This document shows positions 18,568 through 27,030 of a stretch of 64,000 nt of DNA, piece after piece. The DNA comes from Lichenibacterium minor. Lineage in GTDB: Bacteria > Pseudomonadota > Alphaproteobacteria > Rhizobiales > Beijerinckiaceae. The stretch's first letter is position 1, and each line of letters opens with the position of its first letter. The position numbers were made by a program, and so were the translations under genes. The stretch is from positions 62,001-126,000 of the forward strand of contig NZ_QYBB01000012.1 in assembly GCF_004137685.1 (NCBI RefSeq), given 5' to 3'. Below the pieces are notes generated by a model. It was not told the origin of the DNA. It ran no database searches and saw only the letters and a list, made by a program, of their open reading frames with translations.

Positions 18568-18703
18568 GGTGTGGTCCTCATCTGTGGCGCACCAACGTTT
18601 GCCGGCCCGGCCGGGTTCGCCCGCCTTGCGACGGCGCAGGCTCCCGCGCATAAGCGGCGTCGGATCAACCCGGCATGAACGCCGCCCACGGGACCCCGCC
18701 AGA

Positions 18704-18910
18704 ATGCGCTTCCTCCGGCTCACCCAGGCCAACACCGGCGTGACCATCCACGTCAACATGGATCAGGTGGTGGTGATCGCGCCCAACAAGACCGGCGGGG
18801 CGGTGCTGCTGACCACCGCGGTCGACAAGGAGTCGGCCCGCATCGTCCCCGTGAAGGAAACGCCGCAGGAGGTGGTCGCCCTGCTCGACGGCGCCCCCAC
18901 CAAGGCGTGA
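18704..18910 (+). CDS. small FlbD-like protein
   Basis: A 68 aa protein starting MRFLRLTQANTGVTIHVNMD, with alternating beta-strand pattern and a final helix (TPQEVVALLDG). The pattern (Leu-Thr start, hydrophobic pairs, VV/LL strands, C-terminal EVV helix) recalls the FlbD family of small flagellar proteins, but no flagellar gene is nearby. It may simply be a conserved small protein. The longer frame upstream is antisense to the NTF2-like gene. AGA precedes the ATG only weakly. Confidence 0.5.
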   Translation: MRFLRLTQANTGVTIHVNMDQVVVIAPNKTGGAVLLTTAVDKESARIVPVKETPQEVVALLDGAPTKA

Positions 18911-18956
18911 CGCTCGGCGCCGCGGGGTGCCGGTCCCCGCAGCAGCGAGCGTCCGA

Positions 18957-19883
18957 TCAGGCGCCGGCGGGCGGGCGCATGCGGCCCATCGCCATGCGGC
19001 CGCCCTGGTTCATGCCGGGGTTGGGCGCCATGGGGCGGCGCGGCCCGTCCCGCGGCACCGACGGCAGGATCACTTCGACGCCGCGCGGGTTGCCGCCCGG
19101 TCGGCGCCAGAAGTTGCGGCCCGAGAAGCGCTCGTAGAGTTCCGGCGGCAGGATGGTGGGCCGTTCAGAGAAGCGCACCTTGCGCCCGACCGTGTGCAGC
19201 CCCGGGACGCCGAGGTCGGCGTCGAAGCTGTCGCCCTCGGAATAGACCACGTTCTCGAAGTCGTGCTCGAAGGCCTCCATCCCGAGCTTGGCGTAGATGA
19301 GCTCCAGCGTGCGCTTCGGCTCGCGGCACAGGGCCTCGTAATCGACCAGGATCAGCTTGTCGGAGAACTCGCCGTAGAAGGCCTCCTGCGTGGCGTTCCA
19401 GGCGAAGCCGACCGTACCGCCCGGCGACGCCAGCGAGTTGACGCGGGTGTGGACCGTCAGGGCGTCCTTCTGTTGGAACATCTTCGACACGCCGAGCGCG
19501 TTCTTGCGCAGGACGCGCTCGAAGCTGTCCACGATCCACACGAGGTCGCGCACGCAGACGATGACCTTGGCGTCGGGGTAGAGGGCGTCGATGAGGGGCA
19601 GCTTGGCGCACCAGACGCGATTGGTGTCGATCACCGTCCTGTCGGCCTGGACATCCTTGTAGAAGCCCTCGAAGACGGCGCCGAGGATGTTGCGGCGGTG
19701 CTGGTCCGTCATCATGGAGCTGAATTCGCTGCGCGGCCCCATGGCGCCCTGGACGCGGCCGACCAGCCCTCCCACGGGGCTCGACATTCCGGAATGGAGC
19801 TTCGGGTTCTGCTTCAGCAGCGCGCCGAGCAACGTCGAGCCCGAGCGGGGCAGGCCGGACAGGAAATGGATGCCGTTCTTCAT
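18957..19883 (-). CDS. sulfotransferase family protein
   Basis: Protein of 308 aa with the 5'-phosphosulfate-binding P-loop GLPRSGSTLL at residues 10-19 and the 3'-phosphate region VCVRDLVWIVDSFERVL. The family transfers sulfate from PAPS to hydroxyl or amino groups. The C-terminal ~30 residues are rich in Pro, Gly, Met and Arg and look disordered. The start is the ATG at 19883; the frame upstream is GC-rich leader. Its acceptor (lipid, polysaccharide or protein) is not predictable. It is divergent from the GST gene. Confidence 0.87.
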   Translation of the reverse strand: MKNGIHFLSGLPRSGSTLLGALLKQNPKLHSGMSSPVGGLVGRVQGAMGPRSEFSSMMTDQHRRNILGAVFEGFYKDVQADRTVIDTNRVWCAKLPLIDALYPDAKVIVCVRDLVWIVDSFERVLRKNALGVSKMFQQKDALTVHTRVNSLASPGGTVGFAWNATQEAFYGEFSDKLILVDYEALCREPKRTLELIYAKLGMEAFEHDFENVVYSEGDSFDADLGVPGLHTVGRKVRFSERPTILPPELYERFSGRNFWRRPGGNPRGVEVILPSVPRDGPRRPMAPNPGMNQGGRMAMGRMRPPAGA

Positions 19884-20071
19884 GGACAGGGTATCGCCGC
19901 TGGCTGGGGTCGGGGTCGCGGCCGTTCTGCCCCCTGGGCGGGCGGATGTCGAGCCGAGGTCCGGCCCGCACAAACCCCGGCCGGTCGGCGAAACGATCGG
20001 CCGCGCCCGGGCGTAGGTACCCGCACCGGCCCGGCGCCGAACCTCAACCCGCACACGATCGAGAGTATCCC

Positions 20072-20770
20072 ATGGCCGACAAGCTCAAGCTCTACACCTC
20101 GCCTTCCGCCTTCCCGAACCCGCAGCGCCTGCGCCTGTTCATGCACGAGAAGGGCATCGCCGGGCATTTCGACGAGGTCGTCTACGACATGGCGCCGGGC
20201 GGCGAACAGCGCGGCTGGAAGCACCTCAAGATGAACCCCTGGGGCGAAACCCCGACCCTGCAGCTGCGGGACGGCTCCTTCATCAGCGAAACCACCGCCA
20301 TCGCGCGCTACCTCGACGGCGCCTTCGAGGGCCGCAAGATCATGGGCGCCACGCCCGAGGAGCAGGGCCTCGATACGATGTGGGACGCCCGCATCTGGGT
20401 GCAGATCCTGTACCGCATCACCACCATGTTCCACGTCATGCACCAGGGCCTCGGCCCGAAGCTGGAGCTGACGGAGAACAAGGCCTGGGGCGAGCATTGC
20501 CGCAAGGAGGCCCTGGCGCATTCGGGCCTGGTGGACCGCCACCTGTCGGACGGTCGCGACTGGCTGCTCGGCGGCCAGGACCCCACCTTCGCCGACATGA
20601 CGCTGTGCACCGCCATCGCGTTCTCGAAGTTCCCCGTCAACGCGACGCCGCTCGACGAGCGCTTCGAGCAGCTCGACAGGTTCTGGCGCCGGTGCGTCGC
20701 GCGCCCGACGTTCAAGGCCGCCTACGCGGACCGCAACAGCGGCGTGAAGGAGCTGGACGGGGCGGCCTGA
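20072..20770 (+). CDS. glutathione S-transferase
   Basis: A 232 aa GST. The thioredoxin-like domain has SPSAFPNPQRLRLFMHEKGI, cis-Pro in GETPTLQ and the glutathione gamma-Glu contact in SFISETTAI. The helical domain contains DPTFADMTLCTAI. A Ser/Pro site replaces a clear Tyr or Cys nucleophile. It conjugates or isomerises electrophiles, or acts in stress defence. An old-yellow-enzyme and a GMC oxidoreductase follow on the same strand, which suggests small-molecule detoxification or catabolism without fixing the substrate. Confidence 0.9.
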   Translation: MADKLKLYTSPSAFPNPQRLRLFMHEKGIAGHFDEVVYDMAPGGEQRGWKHLKMNPWGETPTLQLRDGSFISETTAIARYLDGAFEGRKIMGATPEEQGLDTMWDARIWVQILYRITTMFHVMHQGLGPKLELTENKAWGEHCRKEALAHSGLVDRHLSDGRDWLLGGQDPTFADMTLCTAIAFSKFPVNATPLDERFEQLDRFWRRCVARPTFKAAYADRNSGVKELDGAA

Positions 20771-20818
20771 TCCGGCCGTCCATCCACCGCACATCCCGAG
20801 ACGACGAGGTCGACACCC

Positions 20819-21934
20819 GTGAGCCAGCTGTTCCAACCCCTGAGGATCGGGTCGCTCGACCTCGATAACCGGATCGTCATCGCGCCCATGTGCCAATATT
20901 CGGCCGACGAGGGCCGCGCCACCGATTGGCACACCATGCACCTCGGCACCCTCGCCCTGTCGGGCGCGGGGCTGCTGATCACCGAAGCCGCGGCGGTGTC
21001 GCCGGAAGGGCGCATCACCCCCGACGACCTGGGTCTGTATTCCGACGACACCGAGGCGGCACTCGGCCGGGTGCTGGCGGCGATGCGCCGGCATTCGCCG
21101 ATGCCGGTGGCGGTCCAGCTCGCCCATGCCGGCCGCAAGGCGTCGAGCTTCGCCCCGTGGGAGGGAGGCCACCAGATCGGCCCGGGCGAGCCGCGCGGCT
21201 GGCAGACCGAGGCGCCCTCGGCGATCGCCCACGCCGAGGACGAGCACGCGCCCGTGGCCCTGGACCTCGACGGGATCGCGCGGGTGAAGCGCGATTTCGC
21301 CGAAGCGGCGAAACGGGCCGCACGGCTCGGCATCGAGGGCATCGAGATCCACGGAGCCCACGGCTACCTCGTCCACGAGTTCCTGTCGCCGCTCGCCAAC
21401 CGGCGGACGGACGCGTATGGCGGCAGCCTCGAGAACCGCATGCGCTTCGCCCTCGAGGTCTTCGACGTCGTGCGCGACGCCTTCCCGGCGGAGCGCCCGG
21501 TGTGGATGCGGCTGTCGGCCACGGATTGGGTCGAGGGCGGATGGGACATCGACGGCACGGTCGCGCTGTCGCGGGAGCTGGAGCGGCGCGGTTGCGCGGC
21601 GGTCCACGTGTCCTCGGGCGGCGTTTCGCCGCGCCAGGCCATCGCGCTCGGCCCGAACTACCAGGTCGGGTTCGCCACCACGGTGAAGGACGCGGTCGGC
21701 ATCCCCGTCATCGCCGTGGGCCTGATCACGGAAGCCGAGCAGGCCGAAGCGATCGTGGCGGAAGGCCTGGCGGATGCCGTGTCGCTCGCCCGCGCCATGC
21801 TCTACGACCCGCGCTGGCCCTGGCACGCGGCCGCGACGCTGGGCGCCAAAGTGCGGGCGCCGAAGCAGTACTGGCGCTGCCAGCCGCGCGAACACAAGGA
21901 CCTGTTCCTGGACGCGAGCTTCGGCCAGCGCTGA
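20819..21934 (+). CDS. NADH:flavin oxidoreductase, old yellow enzyme (YqjM-like)
   Basis: FMN-dependent ene-reductase of 371 aa. APMCQYSADEG holds the Cys of the YqjM subclass, QLAHAGRKAS is the flavin-contact motif, and HGAHGYLVHEFLSPLANRR the catalytic His pair and loop. YGGSLENRMRF and the C-terminal ARAMLYDPRWP are also standard. The start is a GTG at 20819, whose frame gives MSQLFQPLRIG. It lies 48 bp after the GST gene. Family members reduce activated C=C bonds of enones and nitro compounds with NADPH. Confidence 0.93.
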   Translation: MSQLFQPLRIGSLDLDNRIVIAPMCQYSADEGRATDWHTMHLGTLALSGAGLLITEAAAVSPEGRITPDDLGLYSDDTEAALGRVLAAMRRHSPMPVAVQLAHAGRKASSFAPWEGGHQIGPGEPRGWQTEAPSAIAHAEDEHAPVALDLDGIARVKRDFAEAAKRAARLGIEGIEIHGAHGYLVHEFLSPLANRRTDAYGGSLENRMRFALEVFDVVRDAFPAERPVWMRLSATDWVEGGWDIDGTVALSRELERRGCAAVHVSSGGVSPRQAIALGPNYQVGFATTVKDAVGIPVIAVGLITEAEQAEAIVAEGLADAVSLARAMLYDPRWPWHAAATLGAKVRAPKQYWRCQPREHKDLFLDASFGQR

Positions 21935-22028
21935 CCCGGGCGCTGCCGCTCCCCATCCCGCCGCGCCTGCCCTATGGTGTGCGGCACAGCCGGGCGCTCG
22001 ACCGTCCGGCGCGGCGGGAGGGACGGTC

Positions 22029-23645
22029 TTGGATCAGCTCGACGGGGATTACGACTACATCGTCGTCGGGGCCGGGACGGCCGGCTGCATCCTGGCCAAC
22101 AGGCTGTCGGCAAACCCGAAAACCCGGGTGCTGCTGCTCGAGGCGGGCGGGCGGGACGATTGGATCTGGTTCCACATCCCCGTCGGCTACCTGTTCGCGA
22201 TCGGCCATCCGCGCGCCGACTGGATGTTTCGGACGGAAGCCGAGCCGGGCCTGAACGGTCGCGCCCTCCACTACCCGCGCGGCAAGGTCATCGGCGGCTG
22301 TTCGGCCATCAACGGCATGATCTCCATGCGGGGCCAGGCCGCCGACTACGACGGGTGGCGCGCCCAGGGCCTGGACGGCTGGGGCTGGTCCGACATGGTG
22401 GGGTGCTTCCGCCGGCTCGAAGACCATTTCCTGGGCGACGGCGAGCACCACGGCGCCGGCGGGGGCTGGCGCGTCGAGGAAGCGCGCGTGTCCTGGCCCA
22501 TCCTCGACGCCGTGCGGGCGGCCGCGGGCGAGATCGGCGTGCCGGCCGTCGCCGATTTCAACACGGGCGACAACGAGGGCGCGAGCTACTTCCACCTCAA
22601 CCAGAAGCGGGGTCGCCGCTGGTCGGCGGCGCGGGGCTTCCTCAAGCCCGCGCTGCGCCGCCCGAACCTGCGGCTCGAGACCGGCGTGACGGCGGAGCGC
22701 GTGCTGGTCGCGGATGGCCGCGCCACCGGGGTCCGCTACCGGCAGGCCGGCCGCACCGTCGAGGCGCGGGCCGGCGGGGAGGTGATCCTCGCGGCGGGCG
22801 CGATCGGCTCGCCGCAGCTGCTGCAGCTCAGCGGCATCGGCCGCCGCGAGTGGCTGGCGCCGCTCGGCATCGACACCGTGCTGGACCGCCCCGGGGTGGG
22901 CGCGAACCTGCAGGACCACCTGCAGCAGCGCGCCATCTTCAAGGTGTCGGACGCCCGCACCCTGAACGAGACGTACCATTCGCTGCCGCGGCGTGCCCTG
23001 ATGGGGCTCGACTACGCGTTCCGCCGCCGCGGCCCGCTGTCGGCGGCGCCGTCCCAGCTCGGCATCTTCATGCGGTCGGGCCCCGAACAGAACCGCGCCA
23101 ACATCCAGTTCCACGTCCAGCCGCTCAGCCTCGACCGGTTCGGCGAGCCCCTGCATCGATTCCCGGCGATCACGCTGTCGGCCTGCAATCTCAGGCCCAC
23201 CTCGCGGGGCACGGTGCGGCCGCGCTCGGCCGACCCCGCGGACGCGCCGATGATCGCGCCGAACTACCTGTCCACGGAAGCGGATCGCCACGTCGCCGCC
23301 GACGCGATCCGGGCGACGCGGCGCATCATGGCCCAGCCCGCCATGGCGCGGTTCCGCCCCGAGGAGGTCCTGCCCGGACCTTCGGTGGGCGACGACGACG
23401 CGTCGCTCGCCGAAGCCGCCGGCGCGATCGGGACGACGATCTTCCACCCCGTCGGCACGGCCAGGATGGGCACGGCCGACGACGCCGGAGCGGTGGTCGA
23501 CGCGCGCCTGCGGGTCCACGGGCTGCGGGGACTGCGGGTGATCGACGCCTCGATCATGCCGACCATCACCTCGGGCAACACCAACACGCCCACGGCCGGC
23601 ATCGCCGAGAAGGGCGCCGAGATGGTCCTGGCCGACGCGCGGTGA
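22029..23645 (+). CDS. GMC family FAD-dependent oxidoreductase
   Basis: Alcohol/choline-dehydrogenase-like flavoenzyme of 538 aa. The FAD-binding YIVVGAGTAGC sits at the N-terminus, GMC signature 1 is PRGKVIGGCSAINGMI, and signature 2 is AGAIGSPQLLQLSGIG. The catalytic His is in FHPVGTARMG and the Asn in SGNTNTPTAGIAEKGA. No in-frame ATG precedes the FAD motif, so the TTG at 22029 is taken as start. It oxidises an unknown alcohol. Confidence 0.92.
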   Translation: MDQLDGDYDYIVVGAGTAGCILANRLSANPKTRVLLLEAGGRDDWIWFHIPVGYLFAIGHPRADWMFRTEAEPGLNGRALHYPRGKVIGGCSAINGMISMRGQAADYDGWRAQGLDGWGWSDMVGCFRRLEDHFLGDGEHHGAGGGWRVEEARVSWPILDAVRAAAGEIGVPAVADFNTGDNEGASYFHLNQKRGRRWSAARGFLKPALRRPNLRLETGVTAERVLVADGRATGVRYRQAGRTVEARAGGEVILAAGAIGSPQLLQLSGIGRREWLAPLGIDTVLDRPGVGANLQDHLQQRAIFKVSDARTLNETYHSLPRRALMGLDYAFRRRGPLSAAPSQLGIFMRSGPEQNRANIQFHVQPLSLDRFGEPLHRFPAITLSACNLRPTSRGTVRPRSADPADAPMIAPNYLSTEADRHVAADAIRATRRIMAQPAMARFRPEEVLPGPSVGDDDASLAEAAGAIGTTIFHPVGTARMGTADDAGAVVDARLRVHGLRGLRVIDASIMPTITSGNTNTPTAGIAEKGAEMVLADAR

Positions 23646-23834
23646 GCCGCCCGGGGGCGGAGACGGCGGCCGGCTCGCGAAACCGTCGAGCGACAGATGC
23701 GGCCGCGGCGTCTACCCTGGCCGAGACGGCATGAATCGCGCATGGTGCAGGTCCCCTTCCGCCCGCCTGCATCCCGCGGCGGGCCGCTGGGGACGGCATC
23801 CGCTTTCCCAAGCCCGCCGTCGCGAGGGCCCACG

Positions 23835-24686
23835 ATGCGCATTCAACTCGGCTGCGAGATGGAGTTCCAGCTCCCGAATCCGACGCCCATCATCATGATG
23901 CTGAACGTCCACTATTCGCGCGCGGCCGACCTCGAAAGCCCGGACATCGTCACCACGGAGCCCGTGGTGCCGATGGAAGGGTTCCGGGACGGCTTCGGCA
24001 ACTGGTGCACGCGCGTCATGGCGCCGGCGGGGCGCTTCGCCGTCAAGGTCGACAGCGTCATCCGCGACTCGGGCGAGTGGGACCCGGTCGACACCACCGC
24101 GATGCAGCACCCCGTCGAGGAGCTGCCCGCCGACACGCTCGGCTTCCTGCTCGCCAGCCGCTATTGCGAGAGCGATTCGCTGTCGAACGAGGCATGGCGA
24201 CTGTTCGGCCACACGGAGCCGGGCTGGCACCGCGTGAAGGCCATCGTGGATTTCGTCCACAACCACATCGCCTTCAATTACCAGGACGCGCGGAACACCC
24301 GCACGGCGGCCGAGGCCTATGCCGAAGGGCGCGGCGTTTGCCGGGATTTCGCGCATCTCGCCGTCGCGTTCTGCCGGGCCATGAACATCCCGACGCGCTA
24401 TTGCACGGGCTACATCAGCGACATCGGGCTCACGCCCCCGTTCGGCCCCGGGGATTTCGCGGCCTGGATGGAGGTGTACCTCGGCGGGCGCTGGCACATG
24501 TTCGACCCCCGCAACAACGCGCCCCGCAAGGGACGCGTGCTGATGGCCTTCGGGCGGGACGCCGCGGACGTGTCGCTCACCCACACCTTCGGGTCGAGCT
24601 GGCTTCAGGAGTTCCGCGTGTGGACCGACGAGATCCCCGACCTCGCCGCCGACGCGCCCGTGGCGGTCCCGCTTCCGGCGGAGTGA
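23835..24686 (+). CDS. transglutaminase-like protein
   Basis: Protein of 283 aa with an N-terminal immunoglobulin-like half and a transglutaminase core. The papain-like triad is visible as C169 (RGVCRDFAHL), H221 (RWHMFDP) and D224. Bacterial members are mostly uncharacterised and may act as peptidases or cross-linking enzymes. No signal peptide is evident, so it is probably cytoplasmic. The ATG at 23835 follows GGGCCC with only a weak ribosome site. Convergent with the formate dehydrogenase membrane module. Confidence 0.88.
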   Translation: MRIQLGCEMEFQLPNPTPIIMMLNVHYSRAADLESPDIVTTEPVVPMEGFRDGFGNWCTRVMAPAGRFAVKVDSVIRDSGEWDPVDTTAMQHPVEELPADTLGFLLASRYCESDSLSNEAWRLFGHTEPGWHRVKAIVDFVHNHIAFNYQDARNTRTAAEAYAEGRGVCRDFAHLAVAFCRAMNIPTRYCTGYISDIGLTPPFGPGDFAAWMEVYLGGRWHMFDPRNNAPRKGRVLMAFGRDAADVSLTHTFGSSWLQEFRVWTDEIPDLAADAPVAVPLPAE

Positions 24687-24740
24687 CGCGCGCTCCGCGT
24701 CGGCTTCTCCGTCGCCCGGCGGGGAGCGTCAGCCCCGCGC

Positions 24741-25742
24741 TCAGCCCCGCACTTCGGGCAGGTTCCCCGGAGTCGAGAACTGTAGCGACACGTCGGGGCG
24801 GCGCGCCGAAACGTTGCCCAGGCTGAGCATGGAGCTGCGCAGCGTGGCGCTGCCGAGAAGGGTCAGGATCCCCGCCGCGACCGATGCGGCGCGCGGCCGG
24901 CGCCCCATGGCGCGCGTGGCCGCCAGCAGGCCCAGGGGCGCCAGCACGCCGAGCGCCGTGGCGCCGACCTGCTCGATGCGCCCGGGAAGGCTGTCGTAGG
25001 CGCCCTCCACCCCGGCGCGCTTGTGGTGCCCCTTGGTCACCGCGGACAGGACGGCCTCGACGGCGAGCGCGCACAGCTGCACGTCGTCGAGCTTGGCGCG
25101 CGCGGCCGGGTCCGTTTCGCCGAGCGCCAGGGCGGCCGCGCCCGTGGCGATCGACGACGACCCGAACCGGATCGCCAGCGTCGCGGGGGCGGACGCCCAG
25201 ATGGGGGTCGACGTCGCCGACAGCAGGGCCGCCGTGTAGGTGCAGAGCCCGGAGCCCGCCAGGGCTGCCGGCACGCCCGCGGCGGTCGACAGGCTCTTCA
25301 TCCAGCGCTGCCGGGGCCAGCGGTCCGCGCCGGCCCGCCCAGCCGCGGACGCGACCGCGAAGGCCGAGAAGCCCATCAGGAACCAGGTGCCGATGGACAT
25401 GGGCGAGGTGGCCTTGGCCACCCGCAGCATGTTGTAGAACCGCTTCGGCGTGTGCAGGTCGTAGACCAGCAGCGCCGACCCGATCGTGGGTGCCAGCAGG
25501 GACAGGTAGCGCCCGCGCCGCACTGCGCCGTCGAGCTCGCGACGTCCCGTGGCGGCCGCCACCGTGGCGAGGATCTGGGAGCTGCCGGACAGGCCGGCGA
25601 GGAAGATGTAGCCGCCCACGACGTTCGCCTCGAAGGGCCAGGGCTTGAGCTGCTGGCGGCCGTAATAGGTCGTGCCGTCGTAGATCGCGAAGGGCTTCAG
25701 CGATGCCGCGATCTCGGGTGCGCCGACGAAGGGCTCGTTCAT
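24741..25742 (-). CDS. NrfD/PsrC-type membrane subunit of formate dehydrogenase
   Basis: Integral-membrane protein of 333 aa with about eight hydrophobic helices. LLVYDLHTPKRFYNMLR is the conserved NrfD/PsrC loop signature, and the N-terminal motif YYGRQQLKPWPFEANVVGGYIF is typical of NrfD subunits in molybdoenzyme complexes. It would anchor the complex and pass electrons to quinone. It has no heme-ligating histidines like the FdnI cytochrome b. It starts 3 bp after the Fe-S subunit stop, in one operon. Confidence 0.9.
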   Translation of the reverse strand: MNEPFVGAPEIAASLKPFAIYDGTTYYGRQQLKPWPFEANVVGGYIFLAGLSGSSQILATVAAATGRRELDGAVRRGRYLSLLAPTIGSALLVYDLHTPKRFYNMLRVAKATSPMSIGTWFLMGFSAFAVASAAGRAGADRWPRQRWMKSLSTAAGVPAALAGSGLCTYTAALLSATSTPIWASAPATLAIRFGSSSIATGAAALALGETDPAARAKLDDVQLCALAVEAVLSAVTKGHHKRAGVEGAYDSLPGRIEQVGATALGVLAPLGLLAATRAMGRRPRAASVAAGILTLLGSATLRSSMLSLGNVSARRPDVSLQFSTPGNLPEVRG

Positions 25743-25745
25743 GGG

Positions 25746-26645
25746 TCAGCGGTCCCTGCTCGACAGGATGAAGGACGCCGCGGTGGCGAGGGCCGCGACG
25801 GTCAGGAGGCCGGACAGCAGGCTGGGCGCGACGCGGTTCGACGCGCGCGTCGGGGCCACCGGGAAGTTGTACACCTCCGGCCGGTCGGTGAGCAGGAAGA
25901 AGGCGTTCAGGTGTTCGAGGCCTCCCGTGGCCCCCGGGGCGCCCGGGGTGCCGTAAAGGTAGGCGCTGCCGACCCCCTGCCCGTGCAGCTGCTCCACGCG
26001 GACGGCGGCGCGGGCCTGAAGGTCCGACAGTTCCCCGAACTGGATCGAATCGGTCGGGCAGGCCTTGGAGCAGGCCGGCTCCAGGCCGCCCTTCAGGCGG
26101 TCGTAGCAGAGCGTGCACTTATGCGCCTTGCCGTCGTTCTCGCTGACGGCGACGACGCCGAAGGGACATGCCGGCACGCAGTAGCCGCAGCCGTTGCAGA
26201 TGTCCTGCTGCACCACGACGGTGTCGAACTCGGTCCGGAAGATCGCGCCCGTCGGGCAGGCTTCCAGGCAGGGCGCGTTGTGGCAATGCTTGCAAACGTC
26301 GCTCAGCATCAGCCAGCCGCTCTGGTACGGCGCCTCGGAATTGTCCCGGACGCCCCCGCATCCCGACTTCTCGACGAAAGCGACGTGCCGCCACGTGTTG
26401 GCGGACAGCTCCCCGGTGTTGTCGAAGCTTTGACCGGTCAGGCCGATGTGGTCGGCCGGCAGGTTGTTCCATTCCTTGCAGGCGACCTCGCAGGCCTTGC
26501 AGCCGATGCAGACGGTCGTGTCGGTGAAGAACCCGTAGGACTTGCCGGGCTCGATCAGCACACCGGCGGTGAAGCGCGATTCGTCCGGGATCATGCGGTC
26601 GAGGTCGGAACCCGAAAAGTCCGAGATGCGCGGATGGTCGTTCAC
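25746..26645 (-). CDS. formate dehydrogenase Fe-S (beta) subunit
   Basis: FdnH/FdhB-like protein of 299 aa with four [4Fe-4S] ferredoxin motifs: CIGCKACEVAC at residues 46-56, CKHCHNAPCLEAC, CNGCGYCVPAC and CTLCYDRL...CSKAC. A hydrophobic C-terminal helix (SGLLTVAALATAASFIL) probably anchors it. It relays electrons from the catalytic subunit to NrfD. The GTG start overlaps the stop of the preceding 77 aa gene by 4 bp (GTGA), which supports it. The catalytic subunit is encoded divergently. Confidence 0.94.
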   Translation of the reverse strand: MNDHPRISDFSGSDLDRMIPDESRFTAGVLIEPGKSYGFFTDTTVCIGCKACEVACKEWNNLPADHIGLTGQSFDNTGELSANTWRHVAFVEKSGCGGVRDNSEAPYQSGWLMLSDVCKHCHNAPCLEACPTGAIFRTEFDTVVVQQDICNGCGYCVPACPFGVVAVSENDGKAHKCTLCYDRLKGGLEPACSKACPTDSIQFGELSDLQARAAVRVEQLHGQGVGSAYLYGTPGAPGATGGLEHLNAFFLLTDRPEVYNFPVAPTRASNRVAPSLLSGLLTVAALATAASFILSSRDR

Positions 26646-26875
26646 CGGCCGGCCTCCGCCTGGACGTCGATCCGCTGGGCGACTTGGCCGATGACGTCGA
26701 CCCCTGCCTTGTACGTCACCCGCACGGGCGCTTGGCTGTGCGCCAGCGGCCGGAGCTGGGCGGGCTCGGCGGCGCACCAGGGAGACAGCGTGAAGAGGTG
26801 GCTGACGCCGGCTTCGTCGGTGAGCTGGAAGCGGCTTTCCTGCACCAGCGTGATCCGCCCATCCATCGTCGCCAT
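26642..26875 (-). CDS. small protein of unknown function, first gene of the formate dehydrogenase membrane operon
   Basis: A 77 aa soluble protein (MATMDGRITLVQESRF, then a beta-rich stretch GVSHLFTLSPWCAAEP and VRVTYKAGVDVIG). It overlaps the Fe-S subunit gene by 4 bp, so its translation is coupled to that subunit. No family recognised. The fold looks like a small OB or SH3-type barrel. Its position suggests a maturation or accessory role in the complex. Confidence 0.7.
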   Translation of the reverse strand: MATMDGRITLVQESRFQLTDEAGVSHLFTLSPWCAAEPAQLRPLAHSQAPVRVTYKAGVDVIGQVAQRIDVQAEAGR

Positions 26876-27030
26876 CGGGTGTCCTCGCGCCTGCCGCGGT
26901 GGTGCAACGTGCCCGGCCTGCCCTTGTTTCAGGCCGTCCCTGCCGCGGCGGCGCGGGAACCTGCGCCGTCCGCGCCCCATTGACGCTTCGGCGCGCCGAC
27001 GATGACGCGACGAGCCGACCGAGGGATGCG

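Noticed and set aside
26876..27030. FNR/Anr-type site for formate dehydrogenase control
   Set aside because: No TTGAT-N4-ATCAA-like palindrome in the 155 bp gap.
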